Assembly (NCBI GenBank): GCA_965602805.1
Contig: CBFCZK010000001.1
Span: 1 to 64,000 of the forward strand
Source: Thiomicrorhabdus sp965602805
Lineage (GTDB): Bacteria > Pseudomonadota > Gammaproteobacteria > Thiomicrospirales > Thiomicrospiraceae
Direction of reading: 5' to 3'
DNA length: 64,000 nucleotides
Shown in pieces: positions 8,374 to 15,770 of the stretch. The notes under the pieces were generated by a model. That model did no database searches. It was not told the DNA's origin and saw only the letters and a program-made list of their open reading frames with translations. Both the position numbers and the translations under genes were made by a program. The first letter of the stretch is position 1. Each line of letters opens with the position of its first letter.

Positions 8374-9498
8374 ATGGCCGAAAATGCTGATGGTTCCGAA
8401 AAATCGGAAGAACCCACCGAGAAAAAGCTCCGAGAAGCCAAGGAAAAAGGTCAAGTTCCTCGTTCTCGAGAGCTAACAACACTGCTATTAACTCTGTCCG
8501 CAGCACTTTTCTTTATGTTCTATGGCAAAGAAATGATTGCTGATTTTGAAATTATTCTAAGAAAAGGGTTAAGTTTTGATCGCTCTCTGGCATTTGATGA
8601 GTTGAAAATGTTTGATTTGGTTGGCGCGCTGATGCTGCAAGCCATTTATTTAATCCTACCTTTTCTGTTATTGATGATGTTAATTGCTTTAGTGGGGCCT
8701 CTTTTATTGGGTGGCTGGTCTTTTAGCGCCAAAGCGATAGCACCTAAAATGAGTAAGTTAAATCCTGTCTCTGGTATCAAACGCATGTTTTCAGCAAAAG
8801 CGTTGATGGAGTTGTTTAAAGCCTTGGCTAAATTTAGTTTGGTTATGATGATCGCTGTCTACTTTTTGTATGCGATTTTTGGAGAAGTTCTGGCGTTAGG
8901 GATAGAGCCTTTACATTTCGCTCTAGGTCATGCCGCTACATTGATTGTTGAAGCATTTATTTTTGTCACCTTAGCGCTGTTGATTGTGGCGGCAATAGAT
9001 GTGCCTTTTCAGCTTTATGAACACAATAAACAACTGAAAATGACCAAGCAAGAAGTAAAAGAAGAGTACAAACAGCAAGAGGGTAATCCCGAAGTAAAAG
9101 GTCGAATTCGTCAGGTTCAGCACGAAATGTCGCAACGTCGAATGATGCAAAAAGTACCTGATGCAGATGTCATTATAACCAACCCAACCCATTACGCGGT
9201 TGCCCTGAAATATGACCCCGATAATATGCAAGAACCGATCGTTTTAGCAACGGGTGCGGACTTTATGGCCGCACAAATCAGAACCATTGCAACGGCAAAC
9301 AATATCACTATTGTAGAAGCCCCCCCATTGGCGCGTGCTTTGTACTATAATGCTGAAATAGACCGTCCTATTCCTTATGATTTATTTAAGGCCGTGGCTT
9401 CCGTATTGGCCTATGTTTATCAGTTAAAAGAGTATGGTAAGGCCGATAACATAGATTTTTCTAAGTTGCCAATACCAGAAGATATGAAAACAGAATGA
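8374..9498 (+). CDS. flhB: Flagellar export switch protein FlhB
   Basis: FlhB is the export-gate component that changes substrate specificity from hook to filament proteins after autocleavage. The 374 residues comprise the standard N-terminal EKTEEPTEKKL-like motif (here SEEPTEKKLREAKEKGQVPR), four membrane segments, a charged linker and the cytoplasmic domain. The autocleavage motif NPTH is present at residues 270-273 within ITNPTHYAVALKYD. A separate gene for only the C-terminal domain lies at 18495-18797. Confidence 0.97.
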   Translation: MAENADGSEKSEEPTEKKLREAKEKGQVPRSRELTTLLLTLSAALFFMFYGKEMIADFEIILRKGLSFDRSLAFDELKMFDLVGALMLQAIYLILPFLLLMMLIALVGPLLLGGWSFSAKAIAPKMSKLNPVSGIKRMFSAKALMELFKALAKFSLVMMIAVYFLYAIFGEVLALGIEPLHFALGHAATLIVEAFIFVTLALLIVAAIDVPFQLYEHNKQLKMTKQEVKEEYKQQEGNPEVKGRIRQVQHEMSQRRMMQKVPDADVIITNPTHYAVALKYDPDNMQEPIVLATGADFMAAQIRTIATANNITIVEAPPLARALYYNAEIDRPIPYDLFKAVASVLAYVYQLKEYGKADNIDFSKLPIPEDMKTE

Positions 9499-9527
9499 AT
9501 TTTCTCAAATTAAGATTAAATGTCTAA

Positions 9528-11624
9528 ATGGATCTAACCCAATTATTCAATCAAATTAAAAAAACCATGACCAGTGGGTTAGGTGTGCCTATTGCTGTAT
9601 TAGCACTATTGGCAATGGTAACGATTCCACTCCCACCTTTTTTGCTGGATATCTTTTTTACCTTTAATATTGCCTTGTCATTAGTCGTTCTAATGTTGAC
9701 GCTTTATGCAAAACGACCACTTGATTTTGCAATATTTCCGACCATTATCCTATTAGCAACGCTCTTCAGACTGTCTCTAAACATTGCTTCTACACGTGTT
9801 ATTTTATTGGAAGGCCACGATGGCGGTGCCGCAGCTGGGCATGTTATTCAGGCTTTTGGTGAGTTTGTTATTGGTGGGAATTTAGCCGTTGGTTTGGTGG
9901 TGTTTGCAATTTTGGTTGTTATTAACTTTGTGGTAATTACCAAAGGTGCTGGACGAGTTGCCGAAGTCAGTGCGCGTTTTACATTGGATTCCATGCCTGG
10001 TAAACAGATGGCGATTGATGCCGACTTGAATGCCGGTCTGATTACTCAGGAAGAAGCTCAAACGAGACGCTCTGATATTGCAACTGAAGCTGAGTTTTAT
10101 GGCTCAATGGACGGGGCAAGTAAATTCGTTCGTGGCGATGCCGTAGCCGGAATTTTGATTTTGTTTATCAACCTGATTGGTGGTTTTGCCATTGGTATTG
10201 GGCAGCATGACTTGGGGTTTGCGCAAGCCGGTGAGGTTTATACCATCTTAACTTTAGGTGATGGTTTAGTCGCACAGATTCCGGCACTACTGCTGTCAAC
10301 GGCAACGGCAATTATTGTTACTCGTGTCACTGACAGTGGTAATAAAGACATGGGTGAGCAGATGCAAGAGCAAATGTTCGCAACACCACAGGCCTTGGGC
10401 ACGGCAGCAGGTATTATTGGTTTTATGGGTTTGATTCCAGGTATGCCAAACTTTGCTTTCTTGACCTTTGCCAGTGTCGCAGGTGGCGGAGCTTACTGGA
10501 TTTACCGTCAACAACAGAAACCACAGATGCCAGATCAATCCCTGCTTGAGATGGAGCCAGAAGCGGATGTTAAACCTGCCGATCTCAGTTGGGATGATGT
10601 GCAGGCAGTGGACGTACTCGGTTTAGAAGTAGGCTATCGACTGATTCCTATGGTTGACCAAGCACAGAATGGCCAGCTGTTAGATCGCATTAAAGGCGTT
10701 CGTCGCAAAGTCTCTCAAGAGTTAGGCTTCTTGGTGCCTGCTGTGCATATCCGTGATAACTTAGACTTAAAACCTAATCAATATCGAGTGATGTTGATGG
10801 GCGTCCCATCGGGTGAAGGCGAAGTCTTTCCAGATAAAGAGTTGGCTATTAACCCGGGTCAAGTTTTTGGTGAGATTGATGGAACGGCGACTAAAGACCC
10901 TACGTTTGGTTTAGATGCAGTTTGGATTGCGCGCAACGATCAGGACCAGGCTCAGGCTCTTGGGTATACGGTTGTTGATGCCAGTACGGTGGTTGCTACG
11001 CATGTGAGTCAGGTTATTCAAGACTATGCCTTTGAGTTATTTGGTCATGATGAGACCCAGCAGTTACTCGACAAACTCAAGAAAACTTCTCCTAAATTAG
11101 TCGAAGAGTTGGTGCCCGATAAGTTGTCATTAGCGATTGTCGTTAGAGTCTTACAAAATTTATTACGCGAAAAAGTCTCAATTCGTGATATGCGCACAAT
11201 TCTTGAAACCTTGACTGAGAAAGCCAGTAGCACCCAAGACACGACAGCTTTAACGATTTCTGTTCGCACAGCATTGGGTCGATCGATTATTCAAGATATT
11301 GTGGGTCATGAGGACGAACTTAAGGTCATTACACTTGATCCTAGTTTGGAACAAATTTTGCTTCAAGCCACCCAAGGTGCGCCTGAAGGACAATTAGCGA
11401 TTGAACCAGGCCTGGCTGAAAGGTTGCATAATACCTTGAAAGAGGAGAGTCAGAAGCTTGAAATGTCCGGACAGTCCTCGGTTTTGCTGGTTGCACCGCA
11501 AATACGTGCACAATTGGCGCGTTTATTTCGATATAGTTTGCCAACATTGTATATATTGGCTTATTCTGAAGTGCCAGAAAACCGACAAATTAGTGTTGTC
11601 GCCAATGTAGGACAGGGAGGCTAA
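9528..11624 (+). CDS. flhA: Flagellar export gate protein FlhA
   Basis: FlhA is the large proton-coupled export subunit and the docking platform for chaperone-substrate complexes. The 698 residues fit the family. The N-terminal half holds about eight membrane segments with the conserved FIPATIAL-type region (here FPTIILLATLFRLSLNIAST) and the FHIPEP cytoplasmic loop (ARFTLDSMPGKQMAIDADLN). The C-terminal half is a soluble domain ending in the LARLFRYSLPTLYILAYSEV region. It starts 29 bases after flhB. One copy of the CCAGGCCTGG palindrome falls inside, encoding part of EPGLAE. Confidence 0.97.
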   Translation: MDLTQLFNQIKKTMTSGLGVPIAVLALLAMVTIPLPPFLLDIFFTFNIALSLVVLMLTLYAKRPLDFAIFPTIILLATLFRLSLNIASTRVILLEGHDGGAAAGHVIQAFGEFVIGGNLAVGLVVFAILVVINFVVITKGAGRVAEVSARFTLDSMPGKQMAIDADLNAGLITQEEAQTRRSDIATEAEFYGSMDGASKFVRGDAVAGILILFINLIGGFAIGIGQHDLGFAQAGEVYTILTLGDGLVAQIPALLLSTATAIIVTRVTDSGNKDMGEQMQEQMFATPQALGTAAGIIGFMGLIPGMPNFAFLTFASVAGGGAYWIYRQQQKPQMPDQSLLEMEPEADVKPADLSWDDVQAVDVLGLEVGYRLIPMVDQAQNGQLLDRIKGVRRKVSQELGFLVPAVHIRDNLDLKPNQYRVMLMGVPSGEGEVFPDKELAINPGQVFGEIDGTATKDPTFGLDAVWIARNDQDQAQALGYTVVDASTVVATHVSQVIQDYAFELFGHDETQQLLDKLKKTSPKLVEELVPDKLSLAIVVRVLQNLLREKVSIRDMRTILETLTEKASSTQDTTALTISVRTALGRSIIQDIVGHEDELKVITLDPSLEQILLQATQGAPEGQLAIEPGLAERLHNTLKEESQKLEMSGQSSVLLVAPQIRAQLARLFRYSLPTLYILAYSEVPENRQISVVANVGQGG
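11406..11415. repeat. CCAGGCCTGG palindrome, copy 2 (inside flhA)
   Basis: The context is AACCAGGCCTGGCTG. The right flank is GC rather than the usual GT, so it matches only eleven of the twelve consensus bases. Confidence 0.75.
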
Positions 11625-11626
11625 CG

Positions 11627-12802
11627 GTGAAAATTAAACGCTACGTTGCGCCTACCATGCGTCAAGCGATGAGTTTGGTACGAAATGAGCATGGCGATGA
11701 TGCGGTTATATTGTCGACCAAGGATGTACCCGAAGGGGTTGAGATAGTTGCAGCACTTGACCCTGAAGCAGCAGAGTTTCAATCAACACAAGAGATGCCA
11801 GCGGCAAGAAGCACTTACCAGTCGCCTGAAACGCCGACAGCATCGCCTTCAGGCGGTATGATGAATGGCTCTCCAGAAATTTCTGGTATGGCAGAAGAGT
11901 TAAGAGCCGTTAGGGCAATGCTTGAAAACCAGTTGTCCGGTTTAGCGTGGGGTCAAGAATCGCAAAATGACCCGCATAAAATAGATTTGATTAAGCGCTT
12001 GTTAAAGCTGGGCATTGGTTGGGAGTTAAGTCAGAAGTTAGTTGAATCAATCGATTCTAAAAACCACCAGGCCTGGTCAGATATACTTTTTAACATAGAA
12101 AGTAAAATCCCAACAGAAGAACGAGATATTATTGAACGCGGTGGCATTGTCGCCTTAGTTGGACCGACAGGTGTTGGCAAAACCACGACAATTGCCAAGA
12201 TGGCCAGTCGATTTGTAATGCGCAATAGCCCAAGTGAACTGGCTTTGATTACCACGGATTGTTATAAAATTGGTGCGCAGGCACAGTTAAAAACGTTTGC
12301 CGATTTGATTAATGTACCGGTGCATGTTGCCAGTACTCAGGGTGAACTTTATGCTTTATTGACGTCTTTAGGGCATAAAAAGTTGGTGTTAATTGATACG
12401 GCGGGTATGAGTCAGAGAGATTTGCAACTGTCTCAGCAGTTAACATCAGGGCATGAAGGAGCAACGAGTGTTCGCAATTATTTGGTCATGTCTGCCGCTA
12501 CGCAGCTGAATGTCATGACCGATATTGTGAATTCGTTTGGGCAAATAATTCTAAAGGGCTGTATTTTAACGAAGGTCGATGAGGCTTTACAGCTGGGTAA
12601 TGTTCTAACGCTTTTGATTGAAAAACAATTACCAATTATGTATTTATCTAATGGACAACGTGTGCCCGAAGATTTAGAAAAAGTTAGAACAAGAGAATTG
12701 ATTGACCGTGCGATTGTGCTCGGTCATCAAAATAAAAATTCAGCTCAAGATGAGCAAGCTTTCCGTATGGGAATGGGTAAGGAGATATCAGATGCTCAAT
12801 GA
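11627..12802 (+). CDS. flhF: Flagellar placement GTPase FlhF
   Basis: FlhF is an SRP-type GTPase that marks the pole for flagellum assembly. The 391 residues start at GTG 2 bases after flhA, preceded by GGGAGG. A low-complexity N-terminal B domain (1-120) precedes the N and G domains. The P-loop GPTGVGKTT is at residues 179-187, followed by TTDCYKIGAQAQLKTFADL, the G3 segment LIDTAGMSQRD and the G4 LTKVDE. FlhF marks polar-flagellate lifestyles and is paired with FleN, as here. A CCAGGCCTGG copy falls in the gene. Confidence 0.96.
   Translation: MKIKRYVAPTMRQAMSLVRNEHGDDAVILSTKDVPEGVEIVAALDPEAAEFQSTQEMPAARSTYQSPETPTASPSGGMMNGSPEISGMAEELRAVRAMLENQLSGLAWGQESQNDPHKIDLIKRLLKLGIGWELSQKLVESIDSKNHQAWSDILFNIESKIPTEERDIIERGGIVALVGPTGVGKTTTIAKMASRFVMRNSPSELALITTDCYKIGAQAQLKTFADLINVPVHVASTQGELYALLTSLGHKKLVLIDTAGMSQRDLQLSQQLTSGHEGATSVRNYLVMSAATQLNVMTDIVNSFGQIILKGCILTKVDEALQLGNVLTLLIEKQLPIMYLSNGQRVPEDLEKVRTRELIDRAIVLGHQNKNSAQDEQAFRMGMGKEISDAQ
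12067..12076. repeat. CCAGGCCTGG palindrome, copy 3 (inside flhF)
   Basis: The context is CACCAGGCCTGGTCAG, the full twelve-base consensus plus one. It encodes HQAWSD of FlhF. Confidence 0.8.
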
Positions 12803-13670
12803 TCAAGCAGCCGGTTTAAGAGCAATGCACTCAAACCAAAGTGCAAACAGTAGCGGTGATGCTCAGCCTGTGAGGGTTATTGCGGTTGCCAGTGGAAAAG
12901 GTGGCGTTGGTAAAACGAATGTTTCGGTTAATCTAGGCGTATCTCTTAGTAAACTCGGTCATCGTGTGTTATTAATGGATGCCGATATGGGCTTGGCGAA
13001 TGTCGATATTATGTTGGGATTACAGACAAAATTCAACCTTGCACATGTTTTGGATGGTGATAAAACACTGCAAGAAGTCATTGTTGAAGGTCCAGGGGGA
13101 TTGAAAATTATACCGGCCGCTTCTGGTGTACGCCGTATGGCGCAATTGACGGCCTTGGAAAATGCTGGAATCATTAACGCATTTTCAGAACTCAATGGTG
13201 AGTTGGATATCCTAATTGTAGATACAGCGGCGGGTATCGCCGACAGTGTCATTAGTTTTTGTCGAGCCGCGCAAGAAGTTGTGGTGGTTGTAACGGATGA
13301 ACCTGCATCCATCACCGATGCTTACGCGTTGATTAAAGTACTGAGTCGAGATTATCAATTAACGCGTTTTAGATTGTTAGCCAACCAGAGTCGTACTCCA
13401 GAACAAGGAAAAATGCTTTATGAAAAATTGGCTCGCGTGTGCGAACAGTTCTTAGATGTCAGCTTAGATTACTTTGGTTCAGTGCCTTTTGATCATGATT
13501 TGCGTGATGCGGTACAAAAACAAGTGCCGGTGACGGTGTATCGCCCAAACAGCGAATCCGCTAAAGCATTTAGAGGCTTGGCTCAAAAAGTTGATCGCTG
13601 GCCGATTCCGAGAGGGGTGACAGGGTATCTACAATTTTTTGTTGAAAACTTATTTCAGACGGGACATTAG
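12792..13670 (+). CDS. fleN: Flagellar number regulator FleN/FlhG (MinD/ParA-type ATPase)
   Basis: FleN (FlhG) is a MinD-like ATPase that limits flagellar number and counterbalances FlhF. I start it at the ATG at 12792, preceded by AAGGAG, giving 292 residues and an 11-base overlap with flhF; a longer frame exists upstream but has no ribosome site and would add an unrelated basic peptide. The deviant Walker A is ASGKGGVGKT at residues 33-42. It is followed by LLMDADMGLANVDIMLG and LIVDTAAGIADSV. The C-terminus ends in hydrophobic FVENLFQ, a possible membrane-binding tail. Confidence 0.94.
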   Translation: MLNDQAAGLRAMHSNQSANSSGDAQPVRVIAVASGKGGVGKTNVSVNLGVSLSKLGHRVLLMDADMGLANVDIMLGLQTKFNLAHVLDGDKTLQEVIVEGPGGLKIIPAASGVRRMAQLTALENAGIINAFSELNGELDILIVDTAAGIADSVISFCRAAQEVVVVVTDEPASITDAYALIKVLSRDYQLTRFRLLANQSRTPEQGKMLYEKLARVCEQFLDVSLDYFGSVPFDHDLRDAVQKQVPVTVYRPNSESAKAFRGLAQKVDRWPIPRGVTGYLQFFVENLFQTGH

Positions 13671-13676
13671 TAGAGT

Positions 13677-14405
13677 ATGACAGGTACATCCGTTTATGAG
13701 CAGGTTCAAAAACAGTCCTCCGGTGAAGTGATGGAGTTAGAGCAATATTTACCATTGGTAAAACGTATTGCATATCACTTGAAGGGGCGTTTACCCGACA
13801 GCGTTTTTGTTGAGGATTTAATTCAGTCCGGTGTTGTTGGTTTAATTGAAGCGATGCAGAAATTTAATGCCAATCAAGGTGCAAGTTTTGAAACCTATGC
13901 AGGTATTCGCATTAGAGGTTCGATGTTGGATGAGATTCGTAAAGGGGATTGGACGCCACGTTCGGTTTATCGCAAATCACGCGCCGTGAGTGAGGCAATC
14001 AATCAGGTTGAATCGACGGTTGGTCGTGAAGCCCGAGATGAAGAAATCGCTGAAGAGATGGGGGTAACGCTTAAAGAGTACCACCATATCTTGCAAGATA
14101 CGAACTCAGTTCAATTACTCTCTATTGATCAACCAGATCATGAGGAGCTTTCTGAAGGTCGAATGGTGAGTCAGAGTATGTCACCTTTCGGTGAACTTGC
14201 TGAGAATGGCTTTCAACAAGCGCTTGTCAATGAAATTTCGAACTTACCTGATAAAGAAAAATTGGTTATGTCGCTCTATTATGACGAAGAGTTAAACCTA
14301 AAAGAGATTGGTGAAGTCTTGGAAGTCAGTGAATCTAGAGTGAGTCAGATTCATAGTCAGGCTGTCAAACGAATTAGGTCACGAATGGCTGACTGGATTC
14401 AATAG
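13677..14405 (+). CDS. fliA: Flagellar sigma factor FliA (sigma-28)
   Basis: FliA directs RNA polymerase to late flagellar and chemotaxis promoters. The 242 residues contain sigma region 2 (LIQSGVVGLIEAMQKFN, then ETYAGIRIRGSMLDEIRKGD), region 3 (VGREARDEEIAEEMGV), and region 4 with the helix-turn-helix (YYDEELNLKEIGEVLEVSES). The core SRVSQIHSQAVKRIR is typical of the family. It starts 6 bases after fleN, so it is likely in the same operon. An anti-sigma factor FlgM is not in this window. Confidence 0.96.
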   Translation: MTGTSVYEQVQKQSSGEVMELEQYLPLVKRIAYHLKGRLPDSVFVEDLIQSGVVGLIEAMQKFNANQGASFETYAGIRIRGSMLDEIRKGDWTPRSVYRKSRAVSEAINQVESTVGREARDEEIAEEMGVTLKEYHHILQDTNSVQLLSIDQPDHEELSEGRMVSQSMSPFGELAENGFQQALVNEISNLPDKEKLVMSLYYDEELNLKEIGEVLEVSESRVSQIHSQAVKRIRSRMADWIQ

Positions 14406-14473
14406 TAGGCAAAGTCGTCAATGGTTGTTTTTCAGCAATTAGTTATCTCGTTTAGCGTTTTAAGGAATAAAAA

Positions 14474-14875
14474 ATGCAAGTCAACAGAGAGATGAATATT
14501 TTAGTCGTAGATGATTTTTCTACAATGCGTAGAATTGTTAAAAACTTACTAAAAGAGTTAGGTTTTCATCATTTTGATGAAGCAGATGACGGCGCAACGG
14601 CCTGGCCAATGGTTAAAACAGGCAAGTATGATTTTATTGTCAGTGATTGGAATATGCCGGAAATGACCGGTGTTGATCTGTTAAGGCGTGTTCGAGCAGA
14701 TGAAAATTTAAAAGATACGCCCTTTCTATTGATTACCGCGGAAGCGAAACGAAGTCAAATATTGGAAGCTGCTCAATCGGGTGTAGATGGTTATATTGTT
14801 AAGCCTTTTACTGCAGCAACCTTAAATGGCAAAATCCATAAAATATTTGAGCGGATTGCTGAGCGAAAAAAATAG
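14474..14875 (+). CDS. cheY: Chemotaxis response regulator CheY
   Basis: CheY carries the phosphoryl signal from CheA to FliM. This single receiver domain has 133 residues. The acid pocket is VVDDFS, the phosphoacceptor is Asp58 (VSDWNMPEM), the switch Thr is Thr88 and the conserved Lys is Lys110 (VKPF). The segment FSTMRRIVKNLLKELGF is the hallmark of true flagellar CheY, unlike the second receiver at 19210-19569. It precedes cheZ, but an intrinsic terminator lies between them. Confidence 0.95.
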   Translation: MQVNREMNILVVDDFSTMRRIVKNLLKELGFHHFDEADDGATAWPMVKTGKYDFIVSDWNMPEMTGVDLLRRVRADENLKDTPFLLITAEAKRSQILEAAQSGVDGYIVKPFTAATLNGKIHKIFERIAERKK

Positions 14876-14902
14876 CGAATAGATTGCTTGTTTCATTTGA
14901 TT

Positions 14903-14946
14903 AAAAGCCTTGTACGGTAGTATATTACCGACAAGGCTTTTTTTTG
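14903..14946 (+). terminator. Intrinsic terminator after cheY
   Basis: An 11-bp perfect stem (AAAAGCCTTGT at 14903-14913 with ACAAGGCTTTT at 14931-14941) continues into an inner CGGTA/TACCG stem and ends in a run of eight T. It would end or attenuate the flhF-fleN-fliA-cheY transcript before cheZ. Confidence 0.85.
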
Positions 14947-14975
14947 TCACCGCTATTAGTAAGGATTTATAAAGT

Positions 14976-15656
14976 ATGACTTTTTCTACACAAATTGACC
15001 AGAACCTCGTTAAGGCATTATTAGAAGCTTTAGAGTCCGGTGAGCAGTCTCAGGCAGCTGTTTTGCTTGACGACCTTACTCAAGTACGTGAATCAGAGTT
15101 ATATCAGCGTGTCAGCGAATTGACTCAAAACTTACACCAAACTCTTGATGGATTAAATGATAGCTCTCTGTTGTTGCAGACAAAGCATGATATTCCAGAT
15201 GCGGCTGAACGTTTGGAGTACGTTATAAATACGACGGCCGAGGCGAGTAACAAAACGCTTGAATCGGTAGAGAATGCTTTGAGTCTGATGCAGTCTCTAC
15301 AAGAAACGGCCTTTAAGTCGATTGCAGACAGTGATAAAGAGTCGGTACAAAACACGCTCACTCAAATTAATTCAGAATTAACCAATATCATGTTGGCACA
15401 ATCTTTTCAGGATTTAACGGGGCAAGTGTTGAATCGAGTTATTTTGATTATCACCGACTTAGAGCAAAGTTTAATCCACTTAATTGATCAGTCAGTACAT
15501 GATTATGCAGCCATTCCTGATCGTGAAGAGAGTGATGAAGCCATGCATTCAGAGGAGATGAAAGGGGTTGGTCCAAATATCACGGCAAAATCAAAACAAG
15601 GTTCTACCCAGTCTCAAGCAGAGGTCGATGATTTGTTAAGTGATTTAGGCTTCTAG
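14976..15656 (+). CDS. cheZ: Chemotaxis protein phosphatase CheZ
   Basis: CheZ accelerates dephosphorylation of CheY-P. The 226 residues form a long helical hairpin. The active segment AQSFQDLTGQ (141-150) supplies the catalytic Gln150 and Asp146, equivalent to Gln147 and Asp143 of E. coli. The C-terminal CheY-binding peptide is intact (SQAEVDDLLSDLGF). The position between cheY and cheA is standard for Pseudomonas- and Vibrio-type clusters. A terminator lies upstream and a sigma-54-type promoter downstream, so cheZ may be a nearly isolated unit or read through from cheY. Confidence 0.95.
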   Translation: MTFSTQIDQNLVKALLEALESGEQSQAAVLLDDLTQVRESELYQRVSELTQNLHQTLDGLNDSSLLLQTKHDIPDAAERLEYVINTTAEASNKTLESVENALSLMQSLQETAFKSIADSDKESVQNTLTQINSELTNIMLAQSFQDLTGQVLNRVILIITDLEQSLIHLIDQSVHDYAAIPDREESDEAMHSEEMKGVGPNITAKSKQGSTQSQAEVDDLLSDLGF

Positions 15657-15681
15657 TTTTAGGCTTACTCAAAAGCTTGAA

Positions 15682-15697
15682 TGGCACAATGATTGCT
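15682..15697 (+). promoter_or_regulatory. Sigma-54-type promoter upstream of cheA
   Basis: TGGCAC-N5-TTGCT matches the -24/-12 consensus of RpoN promoters with correct spacing. It lies about 75 bases upstream of cheA. The predicted start of transcription would be near 15709. Sigma-54 control of middle flagellar and chemotaxis genes is known from Pseudomonas and Vibrio; use of this site is inferred. Confidence 0.7.
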
Positions 15698-15770
15698 ATG
15701 TTTTCTGCAATATAAACTATATCCACTCATGGGCATGTTCCATTCAGTGTAAGCAAGCGAGGTGAAGGTT

